A stretch of DNA of 64,000 nt, taken from NCBI RefSeq assembly GCF_026151205.1, contig NC_087082.1, positions 2,632,001-2,696,000 of the forward strand, in the 5' to 3' direction. The position numbers were made by a program, and so were the translations under genes. The DNA is from Bolinopsis microptera (taxonomy: Eukaryota; Ctenophora; Tentaculata; Lobata; Bolinopsidae). A model generated the notes under the pieces. It searched no databases. It saw only the letters and a list, made by a program, of their open reading frames with translations, and had not been told where the DNA came from. This document shows, piece after piece, positions 10,201-22,200 of the stretch; positions within the stretch are counted from its first letter, which is position 1; each line of letters begins with the position of its first letter.

Positions 10201-13200
10201 GACCAGAACACCATACTTGAAGCCGGGTTAGACCAGAACACCATGCTTGAAGCCGGGTTAGACCAGAACACCATGCTTGAAGCCGGGTTAGACCATAACA
10301 CCATGCTTGAAGCCGGGTTAGACCAGAACACCATGCTTGAAGCCGGGTTAGACCAGAACACCATGCTTGAAGCCGGGTTAGACCAGAACACCGTGCACGA
10401 AGCCGGGTTAGACCAGAACACCGTGCACGAAGCCGGGTTAGACCAAAACACCATACTTGGAGTTCCCACTAGAGACAAAGAACTTCAGGAGCTCATGATA
10501 GTGGGTCTCAATTCGAGGGATCATATTGAGAATATAAAATTGTCCATGTCTGTAAGTATTCAGGCGGAAGGAATACCGATAGGGAAACCTAGCAAATAAG
10601 CCATTTTATTTTTGAAGTCATGGGAACGCGACGCTCCTATTCCTAATGCCCTCTTTGATCTCCTAATGAACAGGTTTTAACAGAGGCGGTGCTTGTTTCC
10701 TTGGTTACATTAACGATAAATTAGAAAAAAAAGTAATTTACCCAATGATCCAGAATCCCGATAGCCAGTTACGTGACAATGTGACAATCCTAACAATTAA
10801 ACAGTTGTAAAGTCAGCTCTTCTTCAGACTTAACCACCCACGTGCAGGAAATTGAGATGAAAATGAAACAACATAACACAATGTAATAAACAAGAACACA
10901 TAACCAACTTGAGTAATGAGTAAATGAGTAATCACCGAAAATGAGACAAAATCTACACAATTAGCAGGAACACACATAACCGAATATCTCCAGCTCGAGT
11001 AATCACCGTCGACTAATAAAAGTAAAACGAAGAGCTAGTATAATTTGGGAGATACCAAATTTACTTGTTTTAGCCCAAGAACGCATTTCCGTCTGTAATA
11101 GGTATGTACAACTTTTAGTCACGATTATGAAGATGTGGTTATCATGTGTATTATCCGGTCAGGCTTAATTAAACCCATTAAAATATTGGCCCAGGTGTAA
11201 TCTAAAGCCTCATGTTCATTGATTTTATTTGCAAGTCAGCGTGGCTCTGACAGGTAACTGCTAAGTGATCTTTAAATAGCGACCATGCCTTTCTTTCATC
11301 GAAACCCCTTAGCAGTTAGCTCAAAATGTTGAAAACGATAACTTTATTCAATTTCAAGCTCATTTTCTGTGGCTAAAATGGTCAAAATTGATCGTTGCAT
11401 TTTTAATTGAAGTTGAAATGATTGCTATGATCTTGCTGGTCTAAAATGAGAACAGGCTAGCGCAGGTTGCAACCCGAATCCGATAGCTGATTCCATTTCC
11501 TGATAACCCTGAGTTGCATCTCTATCCTAACGTCATGATCGCAGATAATTAAAAAAAAGTTTGCACACTTCTTTATCCTTAACGATCGCTTGAAACGGGT
11601 AACCATGATATCATTTTAAGATTCAGAGTCTGTTCAGAAAATTGTCGTTACTCATGAAATGAGATCAGTCGGAATTAATGATTACGTTGGCCGGTAGAGA
11701 AGGAAGATGCCGTGAACGTGGCGGCAATTATCAAGTCTAAAAGAGCGACTCATTTTGTAACCGTCATTAAATCTAATTCGATAAGCGACCGAGAGGGTTT
11801 ACAATTTACCAAAACGTAATAAGAACCGTCGCGAGAAAGTAAAGACCGCCATAACAACAATCGTGGAACCTGCAGCGAAAATGAGAAATCGAAGAACTAG
11901 TGGATTATAATGGACAGAATGGCCGATAAAGTGGCATGTCGTGATGAGAAAATCAGCTCGGCGGCCAATAGTTTATTCCTAATCAACCGGGCTCTCCTTC
12001 TCAGCTGTAATTACCTAATCAAGGGGTGATTAGGGCTTTTCAAAACTGGTGGAAATGATAATTACCCATGGTAACATTAAAATGAGTTTGATCACATCAA
12101 AAATTCATAAAAATTTCCTGTCACCGTGTCACGACCTTTTTACGCAAGAGTAGACGTGTCCAAATCATGAGTCACATATTGTAATCATTAGTCGTGGCTG
12201 CAACAATAGTAGCAAGGTGGGAGGGGTGAACGGAGACTCGGACAACGCAAGTTTTAAAGCTTGTGTTCGACAAAACTTCTCTTAATCCTGATTGACGTTA
12301 ACGTTTCGGCTGGTTGAAAAAAGCCGAAGTAAATGATAAAATTGTATCGCAAATTACCACTGTCTATAAATAAATTGCGAGTGGTTCACCGAAAAGCGTC
12401 AAGAATTACCATCAGACTTTGTCTGGGTGACTGCCTAATTCTTGTCAGGATAGAAAAGGAAAAGAAGATTAACACAGTAAAACTGAGACCAAGAATAAAG
12501 TCGGACTTCTGAAGTCCTGTGGACGTGGGCGCCCTAATTATGTCCATGTATGCACATAATCGAACTACATGTGACATGTACCCTATTCCCCCCAATCACG
12601 AAATATATCATAGCATATTTTTGTAACAAACTACTGTTTTGACCCCAACTGTAGCGACTTATTTGTGACCTATTCCGTACTAGTTGATTATGTGTCGGTA
12701 GTTGATAGAATGTTCCTCCTCAATATCATTGTATCACTATTACTACCATTACTTACTATTACTATACATATCACTATTACTTACTTCAAGTTTTATTATA
12801 TTTATAGACACTCTTCTGAGTAATGGCGGAACTGTAAAGAAAATTTTAACAAATGAAATTTAAAACTAAGTTTAGATTAAACATAAACATGCAACTATTC
12901 ATAATAATATAACATATTGTGCCTGGCAAAAATTCATTATACTGACTTCTCTGAGGGAGAGTAAGAGGCTCTGTTTTGCACCACAGCCTTCAATACTATT
13001 ACACTTACAGGAAAGTAAGAACATTTCTGAAATTAGAATACCTGAAAGAGCAGGGTATTGTTCTTAGTATCAAAAGCGGAGGAGGCGGAGTCCAGCAGGG
13101 TACGGCAGGTTGGCAAGTCGCCAGACAGTAGACTGTAGAGTAAAGCAGTCCAGCCTGTGCCGCGCACTGATCGGGTTACATCAGCCTGAGGGGAATATTC

Positions 13201-16200
13201 CACATTATATTATTGGTAATAATATTGATTATTGATAAGATAAAATGATAATAGGACAGGGACTTCGGGGAGTGATTCTTGTTGAGAGCATTCTCACTTC
13301 TCATGTTTTGATTGGTGTATCAGATCAACCTCGCCACCTCGGCTGTTCTGATTGGCTGATCCTTGTGAAGTCCCGTATTAACACTCCGCAGAGCCAGTCA
13401 GTCCCGAGTTATAAGAAAGCAAGATAACGGAGTACAATGATAATTTGCAACCAATCAGCGTTCAGTTAGATAACCATTAACCACGTGCACCGCTGGTGAG
13501 CCAATCAGCATCTATAAGTGAGATAACGGGTCTTGCTCATTCCGAGGAAGGAAAATTCTGCTTTATAGTTTATATCACCTTATCTTTATTCATCAAAGTA
13601 TTAGTATTGATAAGACGCACCAACTATGATGAGGAAGACGATAAGAAAAACACGTGTGCGATTAAACCCCTGAGGGCCGACCGAGACTAGAAACAAAAAA
13701 TAAACTGGTAAAATAAAATCAAATAGTACCTACTACCTATGAGACGGGTGCCTTTAAACTTATCACTGACAAATCAAATACCTGAACCCTGACTACTGTC
13801 ACTCTATTAGCCATACCCACGAGGATCTCATGTTATGAACGAACTCTAGCAACCGATTACCACCGACCATCCTGGTAATAGCCAGGCTGGTCACCGGTTC
13901 TATTACCAATTGAGAATTGGTCAGAATAATGACAGCACATCAATCAATCAATGGGCATGTTTATCCCAGAACAAATTATTACCATATCAGCTAATCAAAC
14001 CACGCAATTATTTGTTCCTTTTTTTTCGTTATAATTATATTTTGAATTTTTTCATTAGACTAACTAAACTTCAGTGCAATTTTAAAAGGTTTAAACTGGT
14101 CCTGGGATAGAAATTTCGCTCTGTATCACTATCATTCCTACAGAATTAGGCCTCTCTGCCAAATTATGTAAGCCGAGGGGGAGCCAGTTTGGAAAAGCTT
14201 ACGCTACTACTATAATTTCTACACAATAGCTAGAAACTGTACCTTACAGTTGGTCAGACTCAGAGCTTGCTGCTCGTTTCTATGGAGCTTTATATAACCA
14301 ACCGATTGATATCTCATCCCTCGTGATCATAGCTACTATTAACAGTGCTCTATGTGGAGGCATGTAAAATCATTTCTGCTTTCCTGCCAAATTTGGCTCG
14401 GAAGTGTGATAATTTAACTTAATACTGACAAATAAAATACTTTCTTAACTCTAACTACTGACACTGATAAAGGTATGATTGTTAGCCATACCCAGTACCC
14501 ACGAGGATCTCACGTTAAAATGAAGGAGCAGTTTAACAGTTGAAATATGCCCGTGATAGGCAGAGTAAGACAGAGCTTCGCACAGCTCATCCTTGAATTC
14601 TTCTTCTTCTTTCCTGTTGGGGGATAACATGAGAACGAATAATTACGAATAATTTCGCCTTTTCAAAGTCAGAGTTGAAACTTTATTACTCTCTATATAT
14701 ATCGACTGAGTACAGTGTTGTTTATTTTATTTACATATGTTATACACTGTACTGCCGTTTTCTGGCAAAAGTGCTTATGTAACATTTTGGAAATTTCGGG
14801 TTTTTTGGTCTAATTTTTGTTTTTGGGTCAAGAATACATTCGCCGACCCCCCGAAACCCCCTTTTTGGAACCCCCTATAAAATGCAAAAAATGGTCATTT
14901 TTCTGAGAAAAGTGCTTAAGTAACATTTTGGAAAACGGGTGCCGATTATCTCAAAAATGGTGCCATTTCGGGAACTGAAAATGATGGCATTGTTTTCTAC
15001 GTCCAAAACTGGCAAAATGACGGCAATTTGGTGATCGTGGGTCTTTTGGCCTGGAAAAAAAACAATTTATTGCACTTAAGTTTTGTGAAAACGAAATTTT
15101 AAAATTTTGTATTTCAGCGTGTCCCAATATTACAACCAGTGTTTCATCACAACAGTTTAAGGCTTATTTTTCGTCTTATTTTTGATGACCAATGGTTTGA
15201 ACGGGTCATTTTCATCAAAACATGGAGTTTTTGCCGATGTGGCTGTACTTAAGCACTTTTTTAAGAAATTCAAACTATAATCGGTGATTTTTAGGCACTT
15301 TCCGAGAAGTTAGGATGATGAAACCTTGTCATAAGTCTCAAAAGTCGACAAAGCACCTTAGAAACATAGTGGGTGCAGTTTAAATTTGACAGCAGCTAGC
15401 AGCACAGAGTAATTTTACAGAATTGAAATCTTTGAAGTCAATTTGCACAAAATTAACCTTGTGTTACTTAAGCTCTTTTGTCAGAAATCCCACCCTGTCA
15501 CACAGTGTACAGGGTGGGATCATATCTTTTAAACGGGAACCGGATACGAGGGCGGAGAACACAAGGGCGGTAGACACAATAGCGAATCACATGAATCACT
15601 TTAACATTGACAAACGGGTTTTTTGATGTTCTAAACAGTCTGGTTGAGGTAAAGCTTAGTTCGAAGAATTGGATCTACTCACGTGTAAATTTGAAACAAA
15701 ACATAGTGATCAAGTGATGGGACAAATAATCACCCAGATTTAAACGAGCCAAAAATTGAGAGATTTTCCTTAAATATCTCAGCCAACTCAGCAGCATATT
15801 TTAGGGTTTGGTAACGTGCTTAGACCAATCAAACACTGCCTAGATGTACATGTGACAAACTTGGCGTTCAAAATATCGCAGTCGCTGACGCTACGGTTAC
15901 CCGGGTTTAGATCAGGGGTAGTACGCACCCAAACGGGTATTTACTTTGGGTAGACGAATTTCACTGAGATGTGTTCACTCAATTTCAAACCATCAATCCT
16001 CTCAGCTAAAACGACCATCATTTAGGACGGTTTTTGTTCTGCCTTCGTGTTCATACTGAAATGAATCATGTGATTCGCCCTCGTGTCCACCCTTTTAGGA
16101 AAGTAACGCCCTTGTGTCCTCCGCTCTTGCGTCTACCGCCCTCGTGTCCTATACCCCTTTTAAACAATTAATAAAGTACACACCACTTGTGAAGTGTCCA

Positions 16201-19200
16201 TAAGGGACAGTTATCTGCTAAGACTTCAGTTATTTGACAGAACTTAACACCACGGTGTTAAGTTCTGTAATAAAGTTCGAGAACATCGAATGTGGAGAAC
16301 GGGATATTCATATAAATAAAGTTTGTAAATTAGATTAACTTTAAATTGATCGAGTTTTTTCATCGATCAATCTATTGATCTATTTGATAATTGTTAATCA
16401 ATAGATACTGTACATTATATTAACAAAATACACTAAATTCAACGAGCAACCATAGATCCTATAACTCACACACTTTAAGTCGTTCGTACACGATGTGTTG
16501 TATCCGAAGCTGATTTCTGGCGAACTGTTTATTTGTCGCACTTGAGTGCGTTTCGGACTACAGTACGTGAATGATTTGATTGTGTGCTTTAAATTATTCC
16601 GGATCATTTTCAAATTGTTTCGACCTTGCACAGACATAACATTTTAAAACTAGCAATTTTGTTTTTTCGAACCTTTCAACACATGTTTGTTTGTTTGTTT
16701 ATAGAACCCGTCCCCAATCTCGTATTGGAAAATAACTAAACTTAATTAGTTTAGTATTTTTAGTATTTACTATCGATATCAGATCTCGATCCCTACATAC
16801 TTCCAAAATTTAAATCTCAAATTTTCTGCACAATGTACTGGAATGTTTTTTTGAAGAAAAGTGACATACGGGTATATGCCTCACAGAATGGCTAGCCTCA
16901 CAGAATGGCCAAATTTGTAAATGTTTTTGTAACTAATTTTTTTATATACCGTAGAAATAAAATCAACGATTTAATTTTAGGAAAGTAAAATTAATTCCCT
17001 GGTTTCTTTAGTCAGCTTTAAAGTCAGAAAATCAAAGTTTGTAACGTCGATACCAAACCGATTATTAAGCGATGATAGCTAAGTAGTAAATAGTTGATTT
17101 AGGGCCTGTCGTGATATCATGGATCGCTTAGGTTCCACCAGGATCTGGTAGTGGTAGTCTTCATAATTCTGCGGCCTCTATGTATCGTCATCTCGCACAA
17201 CTCCTTAATGTTTTTGGTATGAGAAAATTTGCAGCCTTCCAGACATTGATTGAGTTAACGAGGTGTTTTACGAACTTCTTTGGAGTGAAAATTAATAATA
17301 ATATTATTTCACATCCTTTCTCAGGGAATCTGGACAAGGATCAAATCAAGTAATCAATTGTTGTTGAGCAGCAATTCTGATAAGAATTAATTAAATTTTC
17401 AGCTCCTCCCTCAGACTAGTTGATTAGCGATTGGCTGTTTCTCAATCTTTATTCTTACTCAATTTGTAAAATGGTTTACGTTTCTCACGGGTATGCTGTA
17501 AGGAACTAAAATCACAACTAGTGCAGTTAAATAATAATTGCTTGGCATTACTTTGCTAATTTTTCTTAGATATTGTTCCTGACGTGGCTCAAATTTTCTT
17601 AGGAAAGTAAAATTAATTCTCTGGTTTCATTAGTCAGCTTTAAAGTCGGAAAATCAAACTATGTAACGTTGATACCAAAACGATTATTAAGCGATGATAG
17701 CTAAGTAGTTGATAAGTTGATTCCTGGGTTGCAGAGTCCTCCTGATTTTCAGTCTTTGAATGTGGTTTTTGTTTTTGTTCAGTTCTGTCCATATTTCCTT
17801 GTGTTATGTTCAAAGTTTTGTTGTGTCATGTTGTCCTCAAATTATCTGTTCGGCTTGCGACTTATATTGGTTCAGAAAGGAAAACTTCTACTTAGACTGG
17901 CAACTGTTCTTAAATATTGGACACCAAAAGAATGTCAAAAATTGTCCTATTAACAGACAGCCTAGCTATAATGGATTAACAAACGAATGACAATAGAATG
18001 ACAGCATAGTAATAGAAACACTTAGGTGATAAAGAAACACATTTAGAATATACGAAAGACACTTTCCTTTTTTTAAATATTCATTATCAGGCCATACATC
18101 TAAAGCGTTGTGCGGGTTTCAACACATTACGTTATGTCACATTATGTAATGACACATTATGACTACCTGTTGCCATGTTATTATGTTAAAGAGGTATCAG
18201 TTTGGTTTTGATTTGCTAACAATCTTTCAGTTCTATTTTAGTCAGCTATATTTTACAAACAACTTACTTTTTATATCTTCTGACGTGTGTAACAGTGTAA
18301 AGTGTAATTTATCCTTTTACGTGATTTCATACTAAAGTACTAAGACTTTTGTATTATTCGATATTTCAATCGAACAATTCTGTAGCTATGATCAGGCATA
18401 AAATTTAGTCGGAAACGTCGATTCCCGGTCTTGCCTTACCGTTGATGCAAACCTTAAACCCACTATATTTAGATCCTGCATGGACTACCAGCATTACATC
18501 ATCATATTTGTCATACGTTTTATGACCCGCCGCGCACGAAGTGCGCGGCTCCCCCTGTATCGTCAGGACGATACAGGGGTCGTTTCACCATAGTGAAACG
18601 ACCGTGGGGGTCGCAACGTGATACAACATCATATATAGTATTGAAGGTGTTATCAGTCGTCACTGATATGATTAAATCGTCTCACCTTGATTGGTTGAGA
18701 GAGGTTATAAGACTCTGCACTATGTCGTTGTGTCCCTTAGCAGCGGCCAGAACCAGGGCACTCTGCTTAAACTGGTTCCTGATCAGGATGTCCGCTCCGA
18801 ACTCTAACAAACACTTTACACACCGCACGTGACCACTCGCTGACGCCTGATGAGTAGTTAAAGTGTTAAAACATAGTACATAATTTAATTTTCCAATTTA
18901 ATACTGTTATTTATATGATATTGTAGAAGGGGACAATTAATTTTCAAACCAATTTCCTTTATTTCTGATTTCCTGATAAGCTCACGACCACAAAACCTTT
19001 TGTCATAAGGGCTGTCTGCCGTTAGACATTATAATAGAGGGCATCATAATTGACAAAATATAACCTACATACGAAGCAGACAGTCGACAGTAACTTTAAA
19101 TTTGATAATCGCCAGTAGGATAAGAATAGTGACAGATCACAGAACTGTCTCCGAACACATGTAATGAAAGAACACTCGGGACAGCTGCTATAGTTATTAT

Positions 19201-22200
19201 ATATAGAAATATTACAATAAAGCTTTATTGCACCTGTGTGAAGTCAGGCCTTTGTTACGGTGACCGTTGAATAATTATAAAATTAAAAGCTTTATGCACT
19301 CATCAGGCATAAGTCACTACTGTTAAATGTCTGTCAGAATTTAAATATTTAATTATTTTCTACTTTTGTTAGAGTTCCTGCAAATTCAGCTGAGTCGAGA
19401 CTTTTGGCGGTAAACAGAATTGCGCTGCTTATTTCGATACAGTTAAAATCTCTGAATTTAAAGGTCAAGGTATTTATTTTAAATAGTATTCCTCTGTAAT
19501 TATTAGTCATTGACAAAACCCCTTTCCAGCATGTTTCAGTATATCATTAGTATTGATGATTAGTATTGATTATCGGTAACTAAAGGAAGTAAAATGGCCT
19601 GTATTTTATGGGGTTACCTCTTGCTTGTTTGTACTAATTTCTAAAGATATATATTATATAAAGATATTCATCCCAATTTCCTCCGCTCATTACCATATTC
19701 AATATTATCTACATATCTCATGTGACTTTTACAACCTTTTTGCTCGACTGCTTGTAATTCCGTGTATAGTTACCATTTACTAACTGACCGGAGTACAATC
19801 CTGACCTAGAAGAGAAAATTTAGTTGAACAGGTGGCGACCACTGCTTCATTATACCTGAAAAGGTGTTTTGGTGCAGGAAGAACAACCAATTTTCATATT
19901 AAGTAGGCGTTCACAAGCGCCCCCAATATTTCACAATTCCTTTTGTCATAATATTATACTACAAACTAATATATGTTTTAAATGCAACTTTGTATATGTG
20001 TGTACACTGTACGCATCGAGAAAGTTCTCATATTACGCCCATAAATTCCACATTAGTATCGTTAAAGTAATAAATTGAAGTCTTATTCTAGATCAGAATA
20101 GCTAATTTAGAAGGCAAAAGAGAGCGTAAGATTAAATTATATTCTTTTTTGGCACCTTTCCAGTTCTCCGATGATGTAGTCTGATGACTAATAACAAGAT
20201 CACAGCTGTATACATTAAATCACATCACTTCGTCATTTGAGCCTCTTGGATGTGTTGTGATACATTGTGCCTCTTTTTACTGTAATTTTACCGTTCGAAT
20301 TATCAGGTATGTTTTGGCTTTAGTATACAGTGTTTATTGGACAGTGTATAGATATATGGTCGTGTACGATTTACCTATTCTTTGTACCGTTCAGAGCTAA
20401 CGTTAGACACTTATTAGTGGATAAATGTTAAGTTGACAGTAGTCGAGTTGAGTGTGAGTTGCACTTTTGCTAGCTATGGTATACCAACTTTAGAGTTTAA
20501 CCGTTAAATTACCACTCCTTTCATCTGATCGGTTTTTTTTTAATTTTCTGATCACCTCACTGTATACAAACAACGATAAATTGGAAGCCGATGTGTTACT
20601 GTCATCAGCTTTGATAAAGAAATTTTATATTGAATTAGTGATAGAGCAAGTTTTTTAGCGATATTTGTAGGCCAATCTTCTCACGAACTTCTATTTCGTC
20701 AACTTTTTATTTATTTACGTAATATGAGATGTAAAGCTCTGCGCATAATTTGGGAATTTAGTCCTCCTGATATCAAATTTCTCAACCTTAGATATTTCCC
20801 GTATTTTCTTACCGTGTTATCAGTTTATCACGGAATTCCATAAACCATCCACAAATATGAGTGTCATTTTCTTATTCTTTCTTACAGATGGTTTGTTGTC
20901 CAAGAAGTTTTGAAAGCAGTTCACGCTCGAAAGACATTTAAAAGTTGTTTTACAAAATCAATCAAAATGAGCCAAGAGGATGATACGTACCAAAACAGTG
21001 CAGCACCCGCAGCAGTCAAAGTCAGCCACTCCAGAAAGCACGGTGCATCATTCGTCTCCCTCGACATAGATCACACAGCCTCAGACGGTCGGACGGAGAG
21101 CACCGATCAGCTAAATATTGCAGATGAAAACGACAGCACTCTCTTAAACGCCCAGTTCAGAGTGCGGCTTGTGGTCGAGCATATTGCTGTCCAGATTATA
21201 TCCATATTGTTAATCTTGATTGATGTTGGCTTGACTGCAGCAGCGATTGCTAGCACTGATGAGACTTTTGATAAACGAACTGGGATCGTCAGCAATGTCA
21301 TTCTGGGCTACTTCATATTGGAGATTTGTCTTAGATTCTTCGGGATCGGCCCTAAAACGTTCTCTAAATCGGTCTGGGAGATGCTAGACGCCTTGGTTAT
21401 TGCCGTATCTCTGATAATCGCTCTTACTATAAAAGATCCAGAAGGCAGTGAGTTGGGGAGACTGTCAGTAATAGGTAGATCTTTCAGGATGATACGATTG
21501 TTCCGTCTCATCCCTCAGTGCAGGAGGTGCATTCTGAGTGCCAGGCTGACGACCAGTGAAAACAAGAGGAGATACAGGGAGGATGGATATGATCTGGATC
21601 TAACATACATCACGGAGAAGGTCATCGCAATGTCCTTCCCATCCTCCGGATGGCTTGCTCTCTACAGGAATCCTTTAGAGGAGGTAGCTAAGTTCTTTAA
21701 ATCGAAACACCCTGGACACTTCAAGATCTACAACCTTTGTTCGGAGCGAGACTATGGGTACCAGCCGTTTGACTACAGCGTGCAGAGATACATGATCGAC
21801 GATCACAATGTACCCACTTTGCACCAGATCCTGGATTTCGTCCGGGACGCTCAGAGGTTCATCAAGAAGAGTGAACAGAATGTGATTTCTGTGCACTGCA
21901 AAGGTGGCAAGGGGAGGACGGGAAGCATGATCTGTGCGTACCTCATGTATAGTGCCAAGTCTCAGTTCCCCACAGGCGAAATAGCACGGGAGTTCTTCGC
22001 TACACGCCGCTCAGATATGAGGGTGAGCGGAAAGTTCCAGGGGGTGCAAACACCCTCACAGTGTCGGTTTATCGACTACTGGCAGGAGATTATCCACAAG
22101 TATGACTGTGCTATCCCTGAGGCACCCTCGCTTTTCATCAAGACGCTGAAAGTACACTCGCCTCCAGTACAGATTCAAGAACCCAACTGTGATCTACTGG

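Noticed and set aside
10146-10599. Open frames on both strands through the 30-bp repeat
   Set aside because: A period divisible by three opens all such frames. There is no splice signal, no start outside the array and no homology.
20910-20966. Upstream extension of the VSP frame by 19 residues
   Set aside because: Its first codon is TTG. The ATG at 20967 has good context and precedes the expected N-terminal region.
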